DNA from: Myxococcus fulvus
Lineage (GTDB): Bacteria; Myxococcota; Myxococcia; Myxococcales; Myxococcaceae
NCBI RefSeq assembly: GCF_900111765.1
Contig: NZ_FOIB01000003.1
Span: 496,001-560,000 of the forward strand
Length of the DNA: 64,000 bases
Direction of reading: 5' to 3'
Shown here: positions 25,249 through 33,280 of the stretch, piece after piece
Layout: each line of letters starts with the position of its first letter
Numbering within the stretch: position 1 is the first letter of the stretch
Translations under genes and position numbers: made by a program
Notes under the pieces: model-generated
Told to the model about the DNA's origin: nothing
Seen by the model: the letters and a program-made list of their open reading frames with translations, nothing else
The model's database searches: none

Positions 25249-26574
25249 ATGACGACGATGAGGAATTGGTGTCTCGCATTCCTGGCGCCCGCGGTGCTTT
25301 CGTTCGGGTGCCTTGAAGGACCCGCGGTCGAGCCTTCGCGGAGCGCTCCTGGGGAGGTGCTCGAAGGGACGGTGTCGCAGGAGCTGGCGACCTTCACTGG
25401 CACCGTGGTGGACCCCAGCGGCCAGCCGATCTCCGGCGCCACGGTGGTCATCAACGGCATCAACCGGACCACGGACACGGCCGGCAAGTACTTCGTGTCC
25501 ATCAACAGCACGACGGGCTACATCATCAGCGTGAGCAAGTCGGGCTTCGCGCCGGATACGGACTACCTGAGCGCGGGCCGGCTCAACAACACCCACGTCC
25601 TGCCGCGCGCTCCCATCAGGCAGTTCAGCGCGACGCAGGCCATCAACCTGGAGGTCGGCGGTCTGGCGGTGAGCATCCCCGCGGGCTCGCTGGTCAACGC
25701 CGCCGGCCAGCCGGCGACGGGCACCGTGCTCGTCTCCGCCGCCACGTACGGCCCGCGCGACATGCCCGGTGACTTCACGGCGGTGAACCAGAACGGCAGG
25801 CAGGTCGCGCTCGAGTCCGTGGGGGCCTTCTTCATCGGCGCCACCACCGCCGACGGCCAGGCCCTGAACCTGGCCAAGGACCGGACCGCGCAGGTCTCCA
25901 TCCGCGTCCCCCAGGCTGCCGGAGGCATCATGCCGGCCTGCGTGTTCGAAGGCCGCTGCCGTGCCGCCGCGTGGCGGTTCGATGCCACCATCAACCGTTG
26001 GGTGGAGCAGCGCGCCAACTTCCAGCCGAACAGCACCGGCAGCACCTTCACGCTCATCGGCGGGCCCGCGTCCACGCCCAGCTCCGTGGTCCCGTCCAAC
26101 GGCGGCCTCGGCACCTGGAACATCGACCTGGAGATGACCACGCCGGCCTGCACCACCGTCGAGTTCGTGGGCTTCCCCGCCTACTGCTACGACATCAAGG
26201 TCAACCTCGCGATGCAGAACGCGGGCAACACCTTCGTTCCCTTCACGGACACGGTGACGCCGAGCATCCCCTTCGTCGTCCTCTACAACAGCCGTCCGAA
26301 CGTGGACCAGGAGGTGGGCGTGGAGTTCCCCGGCGCCCCCGCGGACTGCGCCGCCAACATGACCATCTTCTCCAACCCCAACCCGACGGACCCGAGCACG
26401 TATCCCATCTACACCCCGACGGGCGGCTTCACCCAGTTCAACTCGGGCGCGCCGTGGGGCGGCACGGGCTTCCCCAAGTCCACGGTGTCTCCGTTCGGCG
26501 ACATCACCCTGACGGACATCGTGAACGGCACCCAGCCGTGCAACTCCTCGGTGACGTTCGTCTACAACCCGTGA
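25249..26574 (+). CDS. Lipoprotein with carboxypeptidase-regulatory-like domain
   Basis: 441 residues from the ATG at 25249 (GAGGAG ribosome-binding site 8 bases upstream). Signal ends at LSFGC, a lipobox. Residues about 45-110 form a prealbumin-like/carboxypeptidase-regulatory fold (FTGTVVDPSGQPISGATVVINGINRTTDTAGKYF). Residues about 125-210 resemble a ZU5-like segment (LEVGGLAVSIPAGSLVNAAGQPATGTVLV). The remainder is beta-rich and unassigned. Many myxobacterial outer-surface proteins have this layout; the function is unknown. Confidence 0.8.
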   Translation: MTTMRNWCLAFLAPAVLSFGCLEGPAVEPSRSAPGEVLEGTVSQELATFTGTVVDPSGQPISGATVVINGINRTTDTAGKYFVSINSTTGYIISVSKSGFAPDTDYLSAGRLNNTHVLPRAPIRQFSATQAINLEVGGLAVSIPAGSLVNAAGQPATGTVLVSAATYGPRDMPGDFTAVNQNGRQVALESVGAFFIGATTADGQALNLAKDRTAQVSIRVPQAAGGIMPACVFEGRCRAAAWRFDATINRWVEQRANFQPNSTGSTFTLIGGPASTPSSVVPSNGGLGTWNIDLEMTTPACTTVEFVGFPAYCYDIKVNLAMQNAGNTFVPFTDTVTPSIPFVVLYNSRPNVDQEVGVEFPGAPADCAANMTIFSNPNPTDPSTYPIYTPTGGFTQFNSGAPWGGTGFPKSTVSPFGDITLTDIVNGTQPCNSSVTFVYNP

Positions 26575-26589
26575 GCCGGGCTTGAAGCA

Positions 26590-26621
26590 CCGGCGCGGCT
26601 CCGCACGTGGGGCCGCGCCGG
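26590..26621. terminator. Bidirectional terminator-like hairpin
   Basis: CCGGCGCGGC (26590-26599) pairs perfectly with GCCGCGCCGG (26612-26621). It lies between the convergent genes ending at 26574 and 26638. There is no T-run, so strength is uncertain. Confidence 0.55.
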
Positions 26622-26637
26622 GACCCGCCGGCTGGAA

Positions 26638-29004
26638 TCAGGTCGGCGTGGTGCAGGTGCAGGTGCTGGCGGGCGCGTAGCAGGCGTTGCTGCTGGCGGG
26701 GACGATGGAGTAGCAGTGCTGGCGCCCCGCCATCACCTCCGTGTCCGTGTACGTGGTGCCGGTGATGGTGGCGACCTTCGCCTTGCCGTAGCCGCACGCG
26801 GCGAAGCCGTCGGACTTCATCACCCAGTACTGGGTGGCTCCGGCCACCGCGCTCCAGGACAGGTTCGCCTGACCGACGCCGGGCGTCACCGTGAGGGTGG
26901 GCGCCGCGGTGGGGCCGCCCGCGCAGCCCGCGTTGACGCGCGCCGGCGAGGTGCAGGCGATGTTGTGGCGGGCGAAGGCGGCGTGGATGGCGGACATGTG
27001 CGGCGTGCCGTCGGTGAGGTTGCCGTTGTCGTCGTCCGCCGCCAGCCACTGCATGTAGCCGTTGGTGGCGCCACAGCCGCTCGACGTGCCGAGCGTGCAG
27101 TCACAGGCGTGCCAGGTGCCGATGTTGCCGCTGCCCTGGTAGAACAGCTTGTTGCCCATGATGTTGGCCGTGTTGGCGTCGTAGCTGAAGGGCGGGGCCC
27201 GCAGGTCGCGAGCGACCAGGTCCCACGCCGCCTGACGGACGGGAGAGGCCGCGCAGTGGACCTGCCTGCCGCACGGTCCACCGCCGCCGCCGCACCGGCC
27301 ACAGACGAAGTTCTGCGGCGTGGCGGGCGTGTTGGGCGCCTGCGCGGCCCAGTCCGCGTCACGCACGCCCGAGCAGCGGCTGGCGCACCAGGGCGCGCCC
27401 GTCTGGGCCTCGTTCACGTTGTAGCCCGTTCCGTCCGGCGTCATGCCGCAGCCCTGGTCCACGGTCTGGTAGAAGCCGTGCCCCAGGCACGACGTGGGCA
27501 GGCGGTAGATGGCCGCGATGTCCGCGTAGGCCTCGCTGGAGTTCGACAGCGTGCCGGCGACGTCGTTGTCGTCCATGCCGTGGCCCCACTCGTGGTCGAA
27601 CACGGCGGCGATCTCGCCCGTGTTCCGGCACCCACCGCCGCTGCGGAAGAAGTTGACCGTGGACCCGGTCCAGAAGGCGTTGCAGGTGCTGACGATGTTC
27701 ATGTTGGACGTGAGCTGACCGTTGAGCCACGCGTTGGTGGGCAGCCAGCCGCGGGCAATCTGGGCAATCCGGTTCAGCTCGTAGAAGGAGCTGCGCGACG
27801 CGGAGGTGTTGCCCGGGGAGAAGCCCGGCGAGGCGCAGTCGTGCTGCGTCGTCACGCCGCCCAGGTCGATGGTGCCCGGGGCGGAGGCGGTGACGGCGCC
27901 GCAGTTGTCCTGGATGCGGATGTACTTGCCGTTGAGCGTGGTGGTGGTGGTGCCCGCCACGTAGTTGAAGACGCCAGCGCTGTCCGTGTAGTCGTCGGGC
28001 GCCGGAAAGCCGGTGTCGGCCCAGGGCATGGGCGTGTTGGCGAAGCTCAACCCGCACGTCGCGGTGCTGGTGCAGGACTCGGTGTTGGTCAGCGGGAAGG
28101 CGCCGCCCTTGATGCTCTGGTCGAAGTAGTGGTTGTCGTCCTCGAGCGACAGCACCTCGCCTCGCGTGGCCTCGACGGTGACCTTCCAGCGCTTGTGCGC
28201 CCCTGACTGCTGGAAGCCGTAGCTCCACACGAGCTGGTGGCCATAGGCCTGGCCGAAGCCGGCGCCCTGGCGGGCCACGGGGACGATTTCGAGCGTGGGC
28301 TGCTTCCAGAACGTCGGCGGGCTCTCATGGATGCCGAAGCGCTCGAAGCCCGCCATCATCGCCTGCTCGGCGGCCAGCAGCGGCAAGGGAGAGATCTCCA
28401 CGTTGGCCCAGGACTCGGTGCCCATCAGCACCAGGTTGCCGTGGCTGATGGTGGCGGCCAGACGTCCATGGCGGACGGGGATGCCCTTGAGCTGCTGGGG
28501 GATGGAGACCTGCCACAGGTGCTCGGAGATCTGCTCGACGCGGGGCTCTCCCAACTGGAGCACGTCCACGCCGAGCGCGGCCCGGTTGGCGTCGACGAAG
28601 CGCAGGACCAGGTCCCCCACGACGGCGGCGTCCACCCGCGCGACGCCGCGCCCGAGCTGCTGGCGCACGCTCTCCAGCGTGAGCTTGTTGCCCACGCCAG
28701 TGCCCGGGATGAGGGGGATGGAGCCCATCACGTTGGCGGCCGTGCCCGTCTGGGCATCGACGTAGACCTGGAAGCCGCGGCCATTGCGCGCGAAGAAGTC
28801 ATCCCATGCGCGGGCGCTCGCGCCGCTGAGCTTCGGCAGTGCCTCCTCGAGCGACAGCTGTCCGCTGGGGATGGTGAGCTCGGGCTTGAAGAAGGCCTGG
28901 CTCGCCAGTGAGCCCGGCGCGGAGGGCGCTTCTGGCTTGAACGCCCAGGCGGGCGCCGCCAGCAGCGCGGAAATACAGACGGCGGACTTCAAGACATGGT
29001 GCAT
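26638..29004 (-). CDS. Secreted zinc metallopeptidase with FTP propeptide and FN3 domain
   Basis: 788 residues with a cleavable signal (ISALLAAPAWA). Residues about 60-300 look like the FTP-type inhibitory propeptide of thermolysin/fungalysin enzymes (LGVDVLQLGEPRVEQISEHLWQVSIPQQLKGIPVRHGRL). The catalytic motif is HEWGH (His471, Glu472, His475), with a likely third ligand Glu491 in SEAYADIAA. This spacing is shorter than in thermolysin. The C-terminal about 90 residues form a fibronectin type III domain, and many paired cysteines suggest extracellular stability. It is likely a predatory or nutritional exoprotease, MEROPS family close to M36/M4 but not assigned. Confidence 0.85.
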   Translation of the reverse strand: MHHVLKSAVCISALLAAPAWAFKPEAPSAPGSLASQAFFKPELTIPSGQLSLEEALPKLSGASARAWDDFFARNGRGFQVYVDAQTGTAANVMGSIPLIPGTGVGNKLTLESVRQQLGRGVARVDAAVVGDLVLRFVDANRAALGVDVLQLGEPRVEQISEHLWQVSIPQQLKGIPVRHGRLAATISHGNLVLMGTESWANVEISPLPLLAAEQAMMAGFERFGIHESPPTFWKQPTLEIVPVARQGAGFGQAYGHQLVWSYGFQQSGAHKRWKVTVEATRGEVLSLEDDNHYFDQSIKGGAFPLTNTESCTSTATCGLSFANTPMPWADTGFPAPDDYTDSAGVFNYVAGTTTTTLNGKYIRIQDNCGAVTASAPGTIDLGGVTTQHDCASPGFSPGNTSASRSSFYELNRIAQIARGWLPTNAWLNGQLTSNMNIVSTCNAFWTGSTVNFFRSGGGCRNTGEIAAVFDHEWGHGMDDNDVAGTLSNSSEAYADIAAIYRLPTSCLGHGFYQTVDQGCGMTPDGTGYNVNEAQTGAPWCASRCSGVRDADWAAQAPNTPATPQNFVCGRCGGGGGPCGRQVHCAASPVRQAAWDLVARDLRAPPFSYDANTANIMGNKLFYQGSGNIGTWHACDCTLGTSSGCGATNGYMQWLAADDDNGNLTDGTPHMSAIHAAFARHNIACTSPARVNAGCAGGPTAAPTLTVTPGVGQANLSWSAVAGATQYWVMKSDGFAACGYGKAKVATITGTTYTDTEVMAGRQHCYSIVPASSNACYAPASTCTCTTPT

Positions 29005-29205
29005 GGATTGGCTCCCTCGGCAGTGTCTGACTGTCTGGAACGAGGGATGTCCGACGCCAGGGAATGGCGCCAGAAATCCCTGAGTTCCTTATATTGTGTA
29101 TTTCACTGAGGGTGTGCCTTGGAGGGCGTGAGGAGTGTCGAGTGATGAACAGCCCTGGGCGCGGAGCAGAGGAGGTGGGGCCCTGTCCCCGAGCAGGGAC
29201 AGTCT

Positions 29206-29682
29206 TTAGAGTGGCTCGGGCCAGACGAGCGCGCCCATGCCCCGGTGCGTCCCCTGGGGGTCCTCGACCCGCCACAGCTCTGAGTCGCGGATGCGGAACA
29301 GCTTTCCGCCCTGGGTGACGCGAATGCCGGAGTAGCCCGTCAAGAAGCCGCGCTCCTCGACGGATTGAACCAGGACCGCGCGCTGCTTCTGGCCGTCGGG
29401 CGGCGCGCTGAGTCGAGCGGGCATCCGAAGGAACTCCTCGGCGGAGTAGCCGAACTGCCGGGACGCGGCGGCGTTGGAGTAGAAGAAGACAGGCTCTGCC
29501 TGGGCGTCCTGCGCCAACAACAGGAAGGGCGCCTCGGCATGGACCCACGCCAGGCGGGTCGGGTCGGAGGCGTGCTCGATGTAGGAAGGGCAGAAGCCGA
29601 CCCCCAGGGGCTTGCTGAAGTGCCGCTGGTAGGAGGTGTCGAGCATCTTCAGGACTGGCAACACTTCGTGGATGGCTTTCAT
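29206..29682 (-). CDS. MEKHLA domain protein
   Basis: 158 residues that appear to be a single MEKHLA domain, a PAS-like sensory fold. Family features: FCPSYIEHASDPTRLAWVHAEAPFLLLAQDAQAEPVFFYSNAAASRQFGYS, then EEFLRMPARLSAP and a C-terminal LWRVEDPQG. No signal peptide and no output domain. It is 28 bases downstream of the ThDP enzyme gene and very likely co-transcribed. A small sensor or ligand binder linked to that enzyme is inferred. Confidence 0.8.
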   Translation of the reverse strand: MKAIHEVLPVLKMLDTSYQRHFSKPLGVGFCPSYIEHASDPTRLAWVHAEAPFLLLAQDAQAEPVFFYSNAAASRQFGYSAEEFLRMPARLSAPPDGQKQRAVLVQSVEERGFLTGYSGIRVTQGGKLFRIRDSELWRVEDPQGTHRGMGALVWPEPL

Positions 29683-29710
29683 CGGGATTGCTCCGGGGAT
29701 GCGCGCGTGG

Positions 29711-31453
29711 TCAGAGATTGCCGGCGCGGGGGTTGAGGCCGAGGACCTGTTCGGCGTCGACGGGGATTGTCACGAGGATGGACTGGCCCGCGCGGGCACG
29801 GTGGAGGCCCAGGATGGCGTCCAGGTTGGTGAGGTCTGGTTTCAGGTCGAACGCCACCCAGCCACAGGCGCGCGCGATGTCGCCGAACTCCATGGGGGTG
29901 AGCTGGGTATGGCGGCGTGGGGCCTGGAGGCCGGGGAGGATGTCGGGAAGGGCCTGCTCGACGATGCCGTAGCTGGCGTTGTCGAGCACGAACAGGAGCA
30001 GGTCCAGGTGGCTGGCCTCGGACAGACAGCCCGCGAAGAGCCGGAAGCAACCATCCCCGGTGAAGCCGACGACGTGGCTGTCGGGGCTGGCCAGTCGCGC
30101 GCCGATGCACAGGCCCAGCACGTTGCCCATGGCCGAGCCCCGATAGAGCGAGAAGAAGCGCGCGTTCGGGTGGGGCCGCTGGGTGACGTATTGCCGGTCC
30201 TTGTAGGAAAGACAGACGTCATCGAAGCCGAGGGTCCCCGGTGCCCAGCGGTCGTCCAGCCGGGTGAAGAGCTGGCGCAGGTCCACGAAGCCGGGGCGGG
30301 GTGGGGCTCGCGGCGTGTGGTTGAGGTTCGCGGGCGCGGCGGCGGCCCGTCGGGTGCGCGGCGGGACCTGCTCCAGGTGCTCGACGAGCGCATGCAGGGC
30401 GCTGTCCAGGGGCGTCACCCACTGATGGAACTCGTGCCGCGCGCGGTGGGCGAAGCTGCCGTCGACCTGGCCGTAGCCCTGCTCGATGGACGTGACGACG
30501 AAGGTCTTCCCCGCGGGATAGGGCTGGAGGTTGACGGTGTACTCGTCCGGGCACGCTCCGAGCACGAGGAGGACATCGTCCTCACCCAGGCGCTTCCAGA
30601 CGTCCATCGCCGCGTCGTTCCCTCCGAAGGAGATGTAGCCATGGCCCCAGGGGTTCTGGCGTTCGACGCCATTGGCGCCGTTGATGCTCCAGACGAGAGG
30701 GGCCCCGAGCTGCTCGCACAGCCGCGTGGTGAGCTTCGGTGCGCGGGGCACGCGCGCCAGCTCCTCGCCGGCGAGGACGACGACGCGTCGCCCCTCCGCC
30801 GCGGCGTGGAACATCGTGACGAAGCGGCGCAGCTCCTCGGGCTTCGGCTCGGGAGGACGAAGCGGAGAGAAGGCGCAGGACTCCTTGCTGGAAGGCAGCT
30901 TGAGGAGGGTCGGCTCGATGACGAGCACGATGGGCTTGGATTGCTGGAGCCGGTGCTGGGCCTGCCGGAGCTGTGGGACGACGGTGGTGGGCTGGTCGAG
31001 CACGAACACGCCCCCCGGGAGCTCCGCCTGGAGCTGGGACACGATGTTGTTGCCGAGCGAGGAGGTGTCCTGGAGCGGGCTGAGCCCCTGGCTCTTCGTG
31101 GAGCAGAGGGGCACCAGGAAGACCGCTGGGAGGTCATGCAGCTTGGCGTCGCTCAGGCCGCAGGAGAGCAACTTGGTCGCCGCGCCCGTGGTGGCGACGC
31201 AGCACCCCAGCTCTCCCGTGGCGAGGTAGCTCCCCAGCGGCGTGAAGCCCGCGGCGTACTCGCCCAACGTGAAGAACAACGGAGACTCCTCGGCGCGACG
31301 CGCCTCCTGTCGTCCCGGATGGGCATCCAGGTTCTGGAGGAAGTGCAGGAGCCCGCCCCCCGTGACACCGGTGCAGGTCGTGACGCCCCAGGCGCGCAGT
31401 GCGGACAGGAGCACGTCATAGCCACTCAATCGCTTCATCGGTTCGGTCGTCAT
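29711..31453 (-). CDS. Thiamine diphosphate-dependent decarboxylase/synthase family enzyme
   Basis: 580 residues with the three-domain layout of the acetolactate synthase / 2-oxoacid decarboxylase superfamily. The N-terminal Pyr domain has the conserved activating Glu in FFTLGEYAAGF. The C-terminal PP domain has the ThDP/Mg motif GDGCF (from residue 466) ending with Asn492 in FVLDNASYG. The central domain looks degenerate. The substrate cannot be read; the MEKHLA partner and an operator-like dyad upstream suggest a regulated metabolic unit. It is not a typical ilvB, since no small subunit gene follows. Confidence 0.8.
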   Translation of the reverse strand: MTTEPMKRLSGYDVLLSALRAWGVTTCTGVTGGGLLHFLQNLDAHPGRQEARRAEESPLFFTLGEYAAGFTPLGSYLATGELGCCVATTGAATKLLSCGLSDAKLHDLPAVFLVPLCSTKSQGLSPLQDTSSLGNNIVSQLQAELPGGVFVLDQPTTVVPQLRQAQHRLQQSKPIVLVIEPTLLKLPSSKESCAFSPLRPPEPKPEELRRFVTMFHAAAEGRRVVVLAGEELARVPRAPKLTTRLCEQLGAPLVWSINGANGVERQNPWGHGYISFGGNDAAMDVWKRLGEDDVLLVLGACPDEYTVNLQPYPAGKTFVVTSIEQGYGQVDGSFAHRARHEFHQWVTPLDSALHALVEHLEQVPPRTRRAAAAPANLNHTPRAPPRPGFVDLRQLFTRLDDRWAPGTLGFDDVCLSYKDRQYVTQRPHPNARFFSLYRGSAMGNVLGLCIGARLASPDSHVVGFTGDGCFRLFAGCLSEASHLDLLLFVLDNASYGIVEQALPDILPGLQAPRRHTQLTPMEFGDIARACGWVAFDLKPDLTNLDAILGLHRARAGQSILVTIPVDAEQVLGLNPRAGNL

Positions 31454-31643
31454 GACCCCAGGTTAGGAATGGATGTGTTTGTTTGCATGGGTATGTTCTG
31501 GCTTTGATTCGAGCCGTGGCGGGCTTCATTGCGGGCGGCGGGTGCGTGTGATGCTTGTCTTTGATTTCCAGGGGCGACCTGGCTCATGGCGGGGCTCGCG
31601 GCGGGCCGCGTCATGCGGGCCGAGGCAACAAACTCGCGGGCCA

Positions 31644-31666
31644 GACAGACAACTGGATTGTCAGTC
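31644..31666. promoter_or_regulatory. Operator-like dyad between divergent genes
   Basis: GACAGACAA (31644-31652), five bases, then TTGTCAGTC (31658-31666). Eight of nine positions are complementary, a typical dimeric regulator site. It lies 32 bases ahead of the ATG at 31699 and about 190 bases ahead of the ThDP enzyme gene. No regulator gene is adjacent. Confidence 0.4.
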
Positions 31667-31698
31667 ATTTCCTTCAAGAGCCCGAGAGAGGTCTGCTC

Positions 31699-33216
31699 AT
31701 GACCGCCCGCATCGATGGCAAGCCACGCCCGCACGTCGGGAACACCCAGAAGAAAGAGGAGCCGTCGTCCGTGATGGTCCGGACGCTCTCCGGGAACAGC
31801 GTCGTGGAGCGGGCGCGCCAGAAGGGCGTGGTGGATGCCTTTCAGGGGGCGCGGCTGAGCGAGCGTTCGCTGGCGAGCCTCGGCAATCCCACGGCGCTCG
31901 CGAAGCAGGAGGATTCGTGTCCCGTCCCGGTGCTGACGCCCGCGGAGGAGGCGCAGGCGCGGCGGGCCATCGAGGAGGCGACGGGGAGCGCGAACCCGGA
32001 GGCCATCGCGGAGTGGCTGAGGGCGCATCCGGACCCCGCGGAGCAGGCGGCGTTCATGGACATGCTCTTCGATTACGGCCCCACGGTGGGGAACATCCTC
32101 GACAACGCGGATGACCTGAGCCCCGAGGACCAGCAGCTCCTCTCGGACGCGCTGGACGAGGCCTACCGGCGGGGAGATGTCACGCTCGAGGAGCTGAAGG
32201 AGGCGGTCGGCTCCTACGGGAACGGGACCTGGAGCGGCGAGTCCCACGAGGTGTTGGCGAAGATCATCGCCGGGACGGGGAACCCGGACCTCATCAACGC
32301 CTACGTGGAGCGCGAGCTGGAGATCATGCAGGCCGAGAACGTGGAGGACCCCGCGCGAGCTGTGGCCATCGCCACGGCCCTCGCGAGCCTTCCGCCAGAC
32401 GAACTCCAGAAGTTCCTCGAGCGCAACCCGGAGGTCGTCTCGCTGATGTTGAAGAACCTGGAGGAGCCCATCGCGCGCATGGGGACGGGCTCGTACGAGG
32501 CGCTCGGCAAGCTCCTGGACGCGGCCGGCGCCATCCAGCCGCCCACGCCTCAGTCCCTCCAGGTGTTCATGGACAGCATCCCGTACCTGGGGGAGAACGA
32601 GGCGTCCCGCGCCGCGGCGGCCCGGTTCTTCACGAGCAACGCGGATGCCATCCTCGCGTCCGTGGCGGATTCCTCGGGAGCCATCAGCAGCCAGAGCGCC
32701 GGGAAGCTCGCCGAGTTCTTCACGAGGACGCTCTTCACCGACCCCTCATTCGAGGGACAGGATGCCCTGCACACGTTCGTGGTGCGGAAGCTGGGGGAGA
32801 TGCAGAAGCGGCTGGAGACCGAGGCGACCGCCAATCCTCCCTCCCAGGACGCTCAGCGGCTGGCCCGGGCCATGGGCAGCCTCGTGGGCGCCATCGAGGG
32901 TGGCTTCATGCTCGCCGTCGAGGAGCTGGACGCGCGCAACGAGGCCACCGAGGGCCTGGTGGGGTTGATCTTCAAGGCCAAGGACCTGCTTCCGGATGTG
33001 TCGCTCCCCGTGATTGGGAGCGTGCGAGACCTCACGCTCGACCAGATCCAGGAATGGGTCACCGACGCGCTGAAGGAGCATCCGGATGACCCGAAGGATG
33101 CGATTCCCTTCCACCTGCTCTTCGGAGAGGCCATCTCCAATCCGTTGCTGGCGACCATCTACGAGACCGCCCGGGGCACCGCCCTGGACAACCGCGAGCT
33201 CGGCCTGGACGACTGA
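31699..33216 (+). CDS. Helical protein of unknown function
   Basis: 505 residues from the ATG at 31699, with GAGAGAGG ahead of it; the frame is open upstream but without a better start. No signal peptide. A disordered N-terminus (1-60) is followed by stacked helices of 20-40 residues, e.g. AEEAQARRAIEEATG, LSPEDQQLLSDALDEAYRRGDVTLEELKEAV, LPPDELQKFLERNPEVVSLMLKN, giving an Armadillo/HEAT-like impression. The acidic composition suggests a soluble protein. I recognise no domain. A secreted effector or a structural protein are both possible. Confidence 0.75.
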   Translation: MTARIDGKPRPHVGNTQKKEEPSSVMVRTLSGNSVVERARQKGVVDAFQGARLSERSLASLGNPTALAKQEDSCPVPVLTPAEEAQARRAIEEATGSANPEAIAEWLRAHPDPAEQAAFMDMLFDYGPTVGNILDNADDLSPEDQQLLSDALDEAYRRGDVTLEELKEAVGSYGNGTWSGESHEVLAKIIAGTGNPDLINAYVERELEIMQAENVEDPARAVAIATALASLPPDELQKFLERNPEVVSLMLKNLEEPIARMGTGSYEALGKLLDAAGAIQPPTPQSLQVFMDSIPYLGENEASRAAAARFFTSNADAILASVADSSGAISSQSAGKLAEFFTRTLFTDPSFEGQDALHTFVVRKLGEMQKRLETEATANPPSQDAQRLARAMGSLVGAIEGGFMLAVEELDARNEATEGLVGLIFKAKDLLPDVSLPVIGSVRDLTLDQIQEWVTDALKEHPDDPKDAIPFHLLFGEAISNPLLATIYETARGTALDNRELGLDD

Positions 33217-33233
33217 GTCCGGATGGGAACGAC

Positions 33234-33267
33234 ACGGCTCCGGCACTCGAACGAGCGCCGGAGCCGT
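33234..33267. terminator. Bidirectional terminator-like hairpin
   Basis: ACGGCTCCGGC (33234-33244) pairs with GCCGGAGCCGT (33257-33267), a perfect 11-bp stem with a 12-base loop between convergent genes ending at 33216 and 33281. No clear T-run. Confidence 0.6.
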
Positions 33268-33280
33268 CATGCGTGAAGTG

